From NCBI GenBank assembly GCA_023052935.1, contig CM041295.1, positions 166,427,366 to 166,491,365 on the forward strand: DNA of 64,000 nucleotides, written 5' to 3'. This document shows, in pieces, positions 44,801-56,400 of this stretch. Source of the stretch: Piezodorus guildinii. Taxonomy: Eukaryota; Arthropoda; Insecta; Hemiptera; Pentatomidae. Every line of letters starts with the position of its first letter. Position 1 is the first letter of the stretch. A program made the translations under genes and the position numbers. The notes under the pieces are model-generated. The model saw only the letters and a list, made by a program, of their open reading frames with translations, was not told where the DNA came from and did not search any database.

Positions 44801-45484
44801 CTACAAAGGCATTTTTTAATGAATATCACACGTAATAAATAACCAACAAATTGTAATATATATATCAATGGATATTTTAAAAAATAAAATAAATAACAAA
44901 CTAACTATTCTCTAAAAAAGATTCAATAAATAAATTAAAGGGTTATAAAGGTGAATATAGACATTTAGCATAACTTCTTGGACTAATTCATGTATAAAAA
45001 ATAGTACTTGCGAAAGTTTTGGGGACATTGCTTTAACCCTGGTAATCTTGGATATATCAGAACAAAACAAAACGAGGATATATCAGAATCAAACAAAATA
45101 TGAAAAAGGTATTTACATTATTGGTTGTAATAACACATTTCTAAACGTTGGAAAAAGTGTCAAACTTTTCATGATTTTTTATAATATAGCCTTATTCTAC
45201 GATATTTTAGAAATTTCTATGTTGAAAACATTGTTCTTTTTACAGGAAAAATTGTTTGGAGCGGCAATATTTTTTTAGGTTGACTATTATTGAAAATAAA
45301 CAGTAATTATTAAATGAAGATGTTAGTCATATAAACACTAAAAAAAGTTTCTGCCTATATGTTAGGGATAGGAAAAAACAACATATAACAGCTTAAAAAC
45401 AACCTGGAACAGACTGGATAACAATCAATAACCTATTCGCCGCAGTACTGTTTTAAACGACTGTTTGTTATCTTGGTTTTTTTC

Positions 45485-45530
45485 ATAGACCTGAAGATGG
45501 CTTAAAATTTAGGCTGAAACGTTGGCTCGA
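45485..45530 (+). other. Hammerhead-ribozyme-like phrase
   Basis: CTGAAGA (45491) and GAAAC (45515-45519) bracket a small stem GCTTA/TAGGC (U-G pair included), which resembles the CUGANGA...GAAA core of hammerheads found in Penelope-like retroelements. Extra unpaired bases at the base of stem II and unclear stems I and III make activity doubtful. Possibly only the tail of a dispersed repeat. Confidence 0.3.
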
Positions 45531-45605
45531 TTAATTAGGTTCGCTTAATTGAAGTTTTTATATGACTGCCCCTTGATTAAGATTATAAAATAATTGAAAA
45601 CATAC

Positions 45606-45886
45606 CTTAAGTCTCCTCTGGGGTCCCATATACATGGATCAAAAAACCAATTCAATGAAAACCAATGTAGGAATTTATGGTTATAATATTTATTTTTCAT
45701 AACAAGGTCAAGTTCTGGCATCGATATGTCTTCGATGGTAACATTATATTTGTTTATGAGGATATCAAGAAAAGGATAAGAGTAGGATGAAATTTGCTGG
45801 CGCAGATTGTATCGATATATCTGCTGCAAAATAAATGGAATTGCCTTATCGAATGGCTTCTTCATCGCTGAACCAATGGGAAATCT
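45606..45886 (-). CDS. Gene B exon (second visible)
   Basis: 281 bases from acceptor ATACTTGCAG to donor TTAAG/GTATGT, entering in phase 0 and leaving in phase 2. It encodes RFPIGSAMKKPFDKAIPF, then QQIYRYNLRQQISSYSYPF and the aromatic segment FLHWFSLNWFFDPCIWDPRG. The phase-0 entry fits the donor of the large exon at 53485. The intron between them (7.6 kb) contains two nested LINEs and a SINE. Confidence 0.85.
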
Positions 45887-46934
45887 CTGCAAGTATTTTT
45901 TTGTTTTTTTTTTAATTTTAATTTATTGTATAATAGTTCATATTGTGCTTATGAGACGAACCATATATATATAAACATCTATCGAAAACAATACTATACC
46001 TTAAATGAAGACTATATATATATTTCTAATGAATTACATACATTAAAATTCCTTAAGGAGCAATTAAAAATAGCAGACCATTTTACCTCTAATTTAAGCT
46101 CTTTTATTGGCAATTATAAACATCGGATTGCCATGCAAATTTGAAGGAACTCTTAAATCAACAGGAATGTCAAAGAAGGAAAATACAATACTTCAAAGAC
46201 ATTGAAAAAAAAAGCACTCAAGAAGTGAAATTGACCTGAGAATTAAGAGACTAAAGCCCCCTATAATAAAGGATTAAAACAGTCTTGTTTAAAGATATTA
46301 AGCCTTGTTAAAATAGCAATGTTAATCCAGAAAATAGAAATTTATTTTAGGCCTTTGGGATTGGTATGTCCTTTATCAAAGAAAATTCTAGATTTGTATA
46401 TACTAAGCTTTTAAGCCATTACAAATATGCTCTCAGATTTTTATGGGTTCATGATAGGTGAACAGTAATAAATATGTATATAGTCAATAACGATAACTCC
46501 TCGATTTATTACGGAGATTTATAATTGATTATGAGATTTATTGAGGAAAAGCAATAGATAATAGGGAAGAGAATGAAGGAAAGGTTTTCAGCCTGATTGA
46601 TGTCTTCGCCAAGCCTCGCTCTCCCGACTATATCCCTCCTTAAAATGATGAAGCAACCGAGAATCAGTTACTTATCAGGTATCCTTTGGAATGAAAAAAC
46701 AAAGCTTAATATGAAACAAAACAAAAACCAGGATTTCTACCATTCCGATGACAAATGTTAAATTTACTGGACTATATTAATTAATGTAACTTATCATGGG
46801 AGCTATTTGTCTGACAAAATAAATGGTAATGTCTGAGATTCTTGAGGTCGGAAGAATATACATACTTAAACCATAATACTACTGACTCAGTGGTTGCTGG
46901 GTAAGTCCATAACTATTGATATTCTAATTTTAAA
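45887..46934. other. Gene B intron, no features
   Basis: AT-rich with no recognised exon or repeat before the Jockey copy begins. Confidence 0.5.
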
Positions 46935-47885
46935 AACATTCCTGTTTGTCCCAATACCTTCCTTGCAACGTACGCTGATGACACAGCCATCCTATGCTCT
47001 CAGTTAGATCCCGAAATTGAATTCATAGGCCTCCAAACGCACCTTTCTCAAATTGAAGATTGGTGTAATAACTGCAGAATAAAAATCAATCAATCCAAAT
47101 GCAAACATGTCACCTTTACACTTCGAAGACAATCCTGCCCTCCAGTTCTCTTTAACTCCATTCCGCTCCCTTTCTCTGACACAGTCCGGTATCTTGGTTT
47201 CCTTCTAGACAAAAGACTAACTTGGAACACACAAACTAGACTTAAACGACAAGAACCTAATCGACGATTTGGCTAATTATACAGACTACTGAACAGAAAT
47301 TCTAAACTATCCTATAGTATAGCTAATATACAAGACAGTAATGAAACCTATGTATGTCCGTATTTGGACTTATGTATATGGACCTATGTATATGGACTTG
47401 AACTGTGGGGGACTGCCACATTTTCCTTACCTTACACCGCGACCTAAATATTCCATTTACTTTAGACCTTATACAATCAAAATTATCTAAATTCCATCAG
47501 AACCTTACCCATCACCCTAATCCCCTAGCTCAATCCTTATCCAGCTCCACACATCCTTACCATCCCCCTAAGAGGTTGAAACGGCAGTGGCCTCGAAATC
47601 TCTTGTAACATGTTTATTGGAGTTCTAGCATTGGCTAAATTCTCCACTCACTGTATGCATGAGGATTGTATATAGGTATGAGTGACTTCTGTATATATTT
47701 TTATTGATTCTGTTTTGTATAATATTTTTATTGATTTTGTTTTGTATAATATTTTTATTGATTTCGTTTTGTATAATATTTTTATTGATTTTGTTTTGTA
47801 AAATGTTTTTATTGATATATGTATATTGTATTATTATTATAAATATTTATTATTTTGTATATATCCTGTGAATGTAGTATGAATG
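46935..47885 (+). mobile_element. Jockey copy, left part
   Basis: 5'-truncated member of the 37661 family. It starts at PNTFLATYADDTAIL (46945), keeps HVTFTLRRQSCPPVLF and VRYLGFLLDKRLTW, has a deletion and local duplication of TATGGACTTATGTA text near 47340-47400, and ends with the family C-terminus NLTHHPNPLAQSL...KRQWPRNLL (47608). Its 3' untranslated region is interrupted at 47885 by a minus-strand LINE and resumes at 53136. Confidence 0.88.
47701..47815. repeat. 27-bp minisatellite in Jockey 3'UTR
   Basis: About four copies of a 27-base unit (TTATTGATTTTGTTTTGTATAA start; TTATTGATT at 47701, 47728 and so on). Only one such unit is visible in the related copy at 41720-41770, so this looks like a local expansion. 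Confidence 0.9.
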
Positions 47886-48299
47886 AATGAATAACTTTAT
47901 TTGCTTTTGGGGTAACCCCCATAAAAATAGAGCCGGCTACATAACAAATATATAATACAAAATATATTTCAATAAAAGTGTTAACAATATAGTAATTTAC
48001 TACGTTATCAGCTAAATACATTGAATATTAATAAATTTTAATAAAACTTATAACAAAATAATGCAAAGACAATATATGAATAATATAGTAATTTCTAATA
48101 TAATAAATATTTTATTTCACATAATACGGCGAAACACGATAACTAATATAATAAAGCTAACAAATACATTTATTCATTTATTATAAATGATCTAATTTGG
48201 CAACATTGCCTAGCATAATAATAAATGCTTTTTAACTCCTCAATATCTTCGGTGGTAAACAGGGCGATACAATTTGTACTGTTCATATTTAAAGCTCTC

Positions 48300-48575
48300 T
48301 GTTCATATGATATGCTAACATCAGCCTCCTATGCTAAAGGTCCCGGGTTCAAACCCGCAGGTGGTCCTAGGATTTTTTAATGGAAGTAAAAAATCCTTAG
48401 TTATGCCGCCCTTCGGAGGGGACGTTAAAAGGTGGTCCCTAGCCTGTACGATGTCAGGTAAAATGTTAAGATCCCTATTCTAATAAAACCTGGATAGGCA
48501 AAATTTAGGACTCCCACTGTAGCATCGTCCGATTAGCCATAGTAGCATAAAGTAACGCTAAATAAATAAACAAAC
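48300..48575 (+). mobile_element. tRNA-derived SINE inside the LINE
   Basis: Box B GGTTCAAACCC (about 48347) preceded by CTATGCTAAAGGTCCCGG. The tail AAATAAATAAACAAACAA ends near 48572. The box A region is worn. A different family from the SINEs at 17640-18140. Both borders approximate. Confidence 0.6.
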
Positions 48576-49040
48576 AAGGCTCTAGGGATGTAATGTGTTC
48601 GGAACGGTCCGTATATGGGACATCGAATGAAAATGTGGAATAAGTCCTCTCTTTCGTTGAGGTTACATAGAGTGCAGTTTTCCTTGGGTTTAAAATGGTA
48701 GTATATATTGTTAAATGTTAATTTAATATTGTAGTTTCCAGAAAGTCTTAGTTATGCAGATATTTTTATGACAGTAAATGGTGCGTTTAATAATAGGAAA
48801 GATTGAGGTTTATGTCCGTTATTATGAATGGACAGATGAAGTGGGTTGTATTTACCGGGGGTGATTATCTTTTGTTTAACTATTGTCTCCATATGATTTG
48901 TAAACAGTATCATTGTTTTGTGCATCTCTAACTGAAAAGTAGGTGGGTCTTTTATTTCTAATATAGACTGTTTGTTTATTCGACTTAATATGCAGTATAA
49001 TTGGTGAAATCAGTTGTATTTTTGTTCTTTATTTGTGGGT

Positions 49041-51652
49041 TTATGTCTTTTCTTTAGTGTATTGAAGCATAAGGTTATCACTGAGTTTTAAAATTTTATG
49101 AACCCAAGAGAGATAAAGCTTTAACATTGAGATTAGGCAATGGGGAACATTAAACTCCGACCGTATTAATAAAAAGGGAATATTTTTGTTTAATGAGAAT
49201 AAACGTTTATAAAAGTTTATGTTTACGATCTCTATCCTGTCTACATATCTTAGTCCCCATATTTGCACATTATCGAAGAGGATACTCATTGCTATTGCAA
49301 TATTTATTTTAATTTTGTTTTCCCACGACCTTAGTTTTGTTTTTGCACAAAGTGCGATAACAGAACCTATTGCAGTTTTCTTTTTGGATTCGAAGTAGTT
49401 AGTGGCTTTGTAAAATAATCCCGTTTCCGAAAATGGTACTCCAAATACGTGTACTCCGGTACTCTTTCTATTTCACTATTTTCATAGAATATCTTGTCAA
49501 CTCGTTTAGATTTTCCTTTGTGGAAGCATATGTTTTGTTTTCCGAGTATTAACTTCTAGCCTTTTCATCTAGCAGTATTGATTCAAAATATTTCTTTTGT
49601 TTTTGGCGTCGATATAGCTGTCTGCTAGGATAATGAGATCGTCCGCGTAAAGGAGTACGTCGTATGTCGCACGAGCTATTTACTTTTATGCCTCCAACAT
49701 TTTGCTTCGGAAAAACACATCTATATCATTTAGATAAAGGCTAAATAAATAAGGGGACAATATTTCCCCTTGCAGTAAACCAAATGTGACATCGATCTCT
49801 TCTGATATCATACCGTCACTTTTAACGACAGCCGAGGCGTTCTGGTATATATTTTTTAAAATTCTAATAATTTTTCCACTAATGCCTTGATTGTGAAGAG
49901 ATTGCCATAGGAGATTGTGATTAATCGAATCAAAGGCTCGCTTAAAATCGAAAAATATGGCAAAAAACTTTTTTCCCCGAGATCCCAGCTGCATCTGAAT
50001 AAGAGCTGTCAATATAAACAAATTATCCAAACAGCTTCTATCTTTACGGAGCCCGGCTTGTGCTTCGGGAAGAGCATTAGTCTCATCGCACCATAGAGTG
50101 AGCCTATTTAAAATTATTTGTGTGAGTATTTTCATGATACAATTCAACAAAGCAATCGGACGGTAATTTTCTGGTAGGTTTCTGTCACCTTTTGTTAAAT
50201 ATCATAATATACAACGTTTTTACCCAGGATATTGGTATATTTTCAGTTTCAACTATTTTATTATATAAATGTAGTAAGTATAATTGCCAGGTGATGGTTA
50301 GATTCTTGTAAAATTCGTAACTGAAGCCATCTCTACCAGGACTTTTGCCAGTTTTACATTTTCTTAAGGGAATCTGAAGTTCTTCGATACTAATGACCGA
50401 GTCGAGGAGAGGATGAAGTACTCCGAAGTACGATACGTTTTGGTCGACCCACGGGGGATATATACTTTGTAAATAATTAAGCCACAGTTTATCGGTGCAG
50501 ATTGTGGTTGCCTACTTTTGTACCTATTTATTGCACTCCAGAATGATTTCGAATCACGAACATTAGCTAGGTCATCCATGATGGTGCGCTCGAATTCAAG
50601 CCGCTTCAATTTTATTAATTTTTTGCTTTGAGGTAAAGTAATCACCAACTTCATTCTGAAGAAAACGATTTTTAACCATTGATTTAAGCCTAAATCTAAT
50701 GTACATTTTTGCCGATACACATTCATAATCAAACCAGGGTTATTTATTCTATGGCAATTATTACTATTAATATTTTTTTTCTTTAATAAACCAAGTGTTT
50801 GTGATGTTTCTTGGATGACAATTATAAGATTATTTTGAAGTATTTCGACAGATTGTGAGTTTATGTAATATCCTACCCTAGGAGAATTCATAATTAGGTC
50901 ATAATATGTAAGGCTTTTTGAATCATCCCATTTCGTAAATGTAAGAGAGAGGTCAGATTTTTTTAATGGAATATTACACGTAGTATTTACCCAAATGTTG
51001 AATTAGGTCTCTATAGGAAAGTGTTTTAAGACTGTAATATCATGTTTTATTTTTAAATCGGCAATCGAATTAATATGTTGATAGCTGCACCAAACCATAT
51101 CAACTACACTTTTCCCTTTTAAAGTGACATTAGTATACTGACCGGGATTATCGCTAACAGTACGACCATTTAGAAGAACAAGTTATTATTTTCCATAAAT
51201 TCTACCAGTATTTGACCCTTCCTATTTTCTACAAGGTCCAATCTAGTTCTATTAAGTATTAAATTAGAGCCGTCAAAGACCTCAATATCACCTTGATTCA
51301 AATTTGCAACTCTGGCATTAAAATCCCCTATACAGAGAACTAAGTTGTGAGCATATCTACTTTTTATACTTAATATAGTTGGTTCTAGTAATATTAACAC
51401 ATAGTTTAAGTTCAAAGAAGGCTTAAAATAAACTAAAATTATAATAAATGAACTAAATCCCTGATTTACTTTAAAATAGGCACAAATCCAATACTCACTA
51501 CTATCCAACACATTGACCTCAAAAACACTAGAATTAGAGAATATCATTAGACCACCACTGCATCTACCCCGGCTCTTCTCCCTGACGGCGTTGGACGAAA
51601 CGTAACTGAATTGTGAGAATGATGGCGGGGCCGCTGGCGGTTTTTCTAACAA
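49041..51652 (-). pseudogene. EN-RT ORF2 of the nested LINE, decayed
   Basis: Pieces: 51652-51170 endonuclease with GGLMIFSNSS and LVLCIGDFNARVANL; 50891-50364 linker; 50150-49686 RT with QAGLRKDRSCLDNLF, FFDFKRAFDSINHNLLWQ and FGLLQGEILSPYLFSLYLND; 49289-49041 C-terminal part with VQIWGLRYVDRIE. The active-site box would fall at about 49600-49660, where text such as LLYADDLIILAD can be read in another frame. Multiple frameshifts and stops. Confidence 0.8.
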
Positions 51653-51799
51653 GTGCGTTTCACAGAGGCAGATTATAGAGGTGTCTTTGAATTGTTTACC
51701 TTCTTCGACGAAATTTTTATATCCATCAACATTCCAGGAAAATATTGTGCAGGGCTCTGAGTAATTTAAATTTTTGATTTTACAGGTATTCGTTTAATA

Positions 51800-52715
51800 A
51801 TTTAAGATTCCAGATAAACAATTCGGTATTTTTTTGGACAGTGGTCAAGATGTAATATCTTTACTTTTAGTCTTCTTATTTTGGATTGAAGTACATGGAG
51901 AAGTTTCGAGTGATGCCGGGAGTGAACGCTTTTTCTTATTGATATCTTCATTTCTAATAAATTCATCGGGGTCGGTGTCGTAATACTGTTCATGTATATC
52001 TTTAAATAGAGACAGATCAGATTCGCTGTTAATTGGTATTTTCGCAGAGCCGTCAATATGCCGTATATATATTTTCCCGTTTCTATGCCAAGCATACTTG
52101 AAATGTCCTTCTTTTTGTAAGGCTCTAGCTTTAGTGACTATTATTCTATTTTCAGAGGTTAGTACTTCGTTGATGTATACTTTTTGTTATTTTCCTGGTC
52201 AGATTCGAAGCCGCTGATACTTTTAACAAAAACTTTACCTCTGTATTCTCGAGCTCGTGCCAGAAATTCGTCTCGATCGGCTTTCCTCAGAAAAAAACAA
52301 TATGATAATATCAGTGAAAGACCCGTTTTTTCTTCGGATTCTGTAATAATTTGCAAGATCTCTGATATTAAAGTCAGTATTTAGGAGACTGAATAGATCG
52401 AAGCACATTTTCTTTACGTTTTCCCCTTCTTTATAAGGAATCCCCTTGACTTCTATTTTTTTACTCGACATTATTTCAGCCGAAGCGTTTTTTAAGCTCT
52501 GAAGTTCTATTTTTAGGCTTGATACCCGTTCATTGAAGGTTTTAAACTGAGAGATAATGTAATTTTGAGTTTCTTGAAATCCTGATATGGTTTTTTGTGA
52601 ATTGTTCCATAGAATTTTTAATTGTTGAAATTTCTGCATTTGTGGTTGTCATAGAACTGATTAATAGGTCTTTTTTTTCTTTTAGACTCAGCCTGTTTAG
52701 AGAGCTATCCGCCAT
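51800..52715 (-). pseudogene. ORF1 of the nested LINE
   Basis: 52639-52235 begins with a coiled-coil-like stretch, then an RRM-like core (SKKIEVKGIPYKEGENV, DLANYYRIRRKNG). It is frameshifted to 52356-52159 (RDEFLARAREYRGKVFVKSI) and 52095-51802, a positively charged C-terminus with GKIYIRHIDGS-like text. This coiled-coil/RRM/C-terminal order is that of L1-like ORF1 proteins. Broken by at least two shifts. Confidence 0.75.
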
Positions 52716-53122
52716 TATTTAAAGTAAAGTGATGTAATTAAGCAAACGAGAAAATGAAAAAAAATATATATATACATATATATGTAACAGATTAATATAA
52801 ATAAATACGTTATATACAGCTGGTTGAATAAATAAATATACTATGTAAACAGCTGCTGGAATTAGGTTTAACTCTGAGTCATTGACAACTCACCGCAGTG
52901 GTGGGGGTGAAGAAGACTGCAAACTCTTCGAGAAATTATATTCCTTATATAACTCCTTGCACTTTTTATACTTCTCACAGTTCGATGAAAATTATAAGAA
53001 CACAGATTAATACAAGTTACAGTATTGTTCAAAAAATCAGACTTCTAGAGAGAAGTATGCACACACTGGCACGTAGTGAACTCAGACACGATGTAGCGCC
53101 TATCTAAGCCTGAGCATCCGAG
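52716..53122 (-). other. 5' untranslated part of the nested LINE
   Basis: No frame. Lies between the ORF1 start and the right target-site duplication, and contains a short TATATATA patch. Confidence 0.55.
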
Positions 53123-53135
53123 TGTAGTATGAATG

Positions 53136-53226
53136 TTGTACTTTATCACTATTAAAAATGTCCTAAATTGGACTGATTGTAATATTACTCAATTAAGAAC
53201 TGTTTCTCTTCCTAAAAAAAAAAAAT
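53136..53226 (+). mobile_element. Jockey copy, right part (3' end and poly(A))
   Basis: Continues the 3' untranslated region interrupted at 47885. TTGGACTGATTGTAATATTA and ACTCAATTAAGAA match TTGGGAAAGATTGTAATTTT and ACTCAATAAAAA at 41838-41870. A 12-base A-run at about 53215-53226 is the tail. Confidence 0.88.
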
Positions 53227-53484
53227 TGTTTAAAACATATAACGAAGCAACTGACATTACATCCATTATTCATCATATTACCAAGGAAATTACCGGTAAG
53301 AAATTTTCCCAATTACATCTAAGATTACATCTTTAAATGACTTCGTAGTATAATATGTATAGAACGAAACCACCTGATTGAAGCAAACTGCTTATTACAG
53401 CACACGCACGCCGATTCCATAAGATAGCAATAGTTAGGAAAACATGGTTTAGGAAAACATAACAATTTTCCAAAAAATACTCAC

Positions 53485-56400
53485 GCATCCCCTAACGTAG
53501 AAGTGATTAAAATCGTATTTTTGAAATTTTTTATATCTCAATCTTTGAATAAGAGTTTCTAAAGATATCAAATTTTCATCACCATCCATATCCTCGAGCT
53601 CAATATAATAGAAATCTTCTTTCTTTGTCATGCCGACGGGTTTTAGTTTATTAACTGGGATTGCCAAATCCTCTCGCCTCAACATAAAGCTTTCAGTAGA
53701 CGAAGAGGGGCTGATTTCCTTTTTAAATTCATCTAACTGATATTTGTCTTGGAAGAAATCATTTTCAGATGTACCGTGGTGTTTAGTTTCCGAAGATTCA
53801 TCTTCACTGTCGTCTTGTGGATCTCCTAAAATATCTTGAAGATTCTCACCTTCTCGTCCAAAAATATCTACTGCATCAAAATCGATATCAATAGTATCAT
53901 CCGCCATAAGAAATGTACTGATTTCATCTTCTGTTAAATCGCATTTTATATTGAGATTTGTACTTGGCTTTTGTATTTCTTTTCTCTTTGCATAATCTTT
54001 CCGGTATTGCCTATTTGTTTTTACTCTATCTTTAATTTCATGTTTACAATAAATTCTGTAAAGTTGTCTGATTAGAACCCTGATTTTTTCTGGTGAAATA
54101 TATTTAATTTTTTTCTCTTGTTTATATAAATATCTGCCGACTTTTAGGACGGGTTTTAAATTGAATTTGAAATCCGCAGAAAGGTACATTTTCTCAGTTG
54201 GTAATCCAATATCACCACGTGAACGGAATCCAGCAAAATAATATCTGGGGTATGAAAAGAAACACATAGCGCCGAAGAGATAATGCTCGATGAAATTGAG
54301 CCTTTCTTCTTCTTCATCCACTCTAAATAAGAATTCTTTATCTCCTTTATGAATAGCGCGACGCTTTATGGCGTCTTTTAAAATTTCGTTTTCTGAATCT
54401 TCTTCTATATCACAATCTATTGCGAGCGGAAGACCTTTCTTAATAGTGTATATTCTTTCCTTTTCCTTCTTACACAACCTTTCCTTAAATATTTTCCAGG
54501 TACGTTTATCTTCTGATGTGCCATTCGTTTTTTCTGAATCTTTTATCCGAAATTTGTCTATATTTAGGTAAGATCTTTTGTGAAGGTAATTGAGTTGCTG
54601 GATGAAACGTTGATCAACAAAGCCAATGTCAAACAATAAGGAATGGGAACCTTTTTCTGGAAGATAATGAAATTGATAAACGCTCGGTGTGTTAAATGCG
54701 TATAAAACCCCAAGCCTCCTGGTTCTGCATTTCTTGAAACTATCTCTTTGTTCATTGCTTGGTCCTCTGCAATGATGAGAAGTCTCTTCGATTGTATTTA
54801 ATTTACTAAATGTAATCAGAGGAATTTCTGTGTAGACCATATCAATTTTCCTTAAGTCAATACGTGCAGGAGAAGACATAGGTTGACCATACTTTGGAAA
54901 AAACAACTTTACCGCTTTCCAAGGATTCAGAATCATTTGGACGTACTGATCCCAGCTTAAAAAATCATTCAAACGCTTTTTATAATCACTGAAGTAATAA
55001 AAAGGTACTCTTTTCTTTATACGTTTCTTTTTAAACTGAATTTTGTCATGTCTGTTGACAACCGCTTCATTTAGAACTAACAAATCATTACTTACTTCAG
55101 GTGGAACTTCAAACACTAATTCTTCATTTATTTCTTCATGTGGAATATTTTTCCTACTCGACATCAAAAATTTAATTCCACTACCAAATGAACGGAAGCA
55201 ATCATGCACAGAGCTACCAAAATAACACTTGGCATATTGTTTAAGAAATGGAATAACTAAATCTTCCATACTTTCCAGAGTATTTTAAATTGATAAATGT
55301 GCTACAGTCAGCTTCTTCTTCGCTATTATGTTGTAACTTATCGTAGCTGTCAGCGACATCAATAAAAGAGTCTTTTCTTTCTTCAATGGAACAGCATCTA
55401 CTCAGATCAAGATTCTGGTTGTTTGTCATGCAGCAAAAGTTTAGTGATATCTTACTTGGTTTCTTACAACTCTTTTTTAACAAAGCATTGATTGACCAGT
55501 CAGAACCGGATTTGTCATCGACTTCTCCTAAGACAGATTGACCAGGAGATGTCCTTTCATACGCCTGACTAAAATTATAAAAAGTTTCTCCATGGCTTTT
55601 ATCAAATTCAAAGCATAAATCGACTTGTTTGTGAAATATTGCATCATTTTTGCAATATTGTGAAGTTGGTAGGATTTCTTCTTCGCTTCTCTCGGACGTC
55701 CGGTAAACAATAAAGTTGTGTGAAACACAGATGCTTGGATGGCATTTCTGTCCCATTAAACGTTTAAATATTTTAAAATAACGTCTTGAAAATGAATTTC
55801 GTTTTTTGTATCTATTTTTTGTTACCCTTTTTCGGCGACATCCGTGTACTGTACAAAAAATCTTTTTCTCTTTATTTAAATATAATGCAGCCAACTTGTT
55901 AAAAGAAGGTGGATTGTTCATAGCACAGCTTTTAAAACCAGGATGGAATGAAACGCGGTTAGGATCCCCGAAAGCAAAATGTGTAACAAAGTATGTTGGA
56001 GAAAAATAATCATAGGTTGGCAACGATGTAGTGCAACGTGGGGACATAGTTGCTAAGGCAACTTGTCTACAAATCCATTTTTCACTTAGAGATATCCATC
56101 CTAAATACCATCCTATGGGCCATATTTTGAATTTTCTGAAATCAGTTCCTGTTAAATTGTAAAGAGGTACAATTCGATTTTCAGGTAAGTCTATTTCACA
56201 AATTCTCTTTGCTAAAAAGATGCCATGGTGTGATGAATGTGAAGATAAGTTCATATTCGAGGAATGTATAATATCCAAAAGGGATTCTGGTGAGTCCTTT
56301 TCCCTTTCTGGTCTTTGCCTTCGGCATATTATCGATTCACAATCAATAGTATGTTTTTGTGTAAGCAAATCACTCTTGTAATTGGTATATTTCAATTCAC

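Larger units (their letters stand above)
47886..53122 (-). mobile_element. Minus-strand LINE inserted in the Jockey 3'UTR
   Basis: Flanked by identical TGTAGTATGAATG (47873-47885 and 53123-53135), a 13-bp duplication of Jockey sequence. The 3' end is (TTCA)n like the RTE-type LINE at 32317, followed by a long 3' untranslated region holding a SINE, then RT, endonuclease and ORF1 going right. 5.2 kb including the SINE. Clade uncertain; RT style (AQAGLRKDRSCLDNLF, LLQGEILSPYLF) differs from the Jockey elements. Confidence 0.88.

Noticed and set aside
55241..55269. Tiny intron joining the two gene B frames
   Set aside because: The only GT...AG pair there would give an intron of about 15 bases, far too short.
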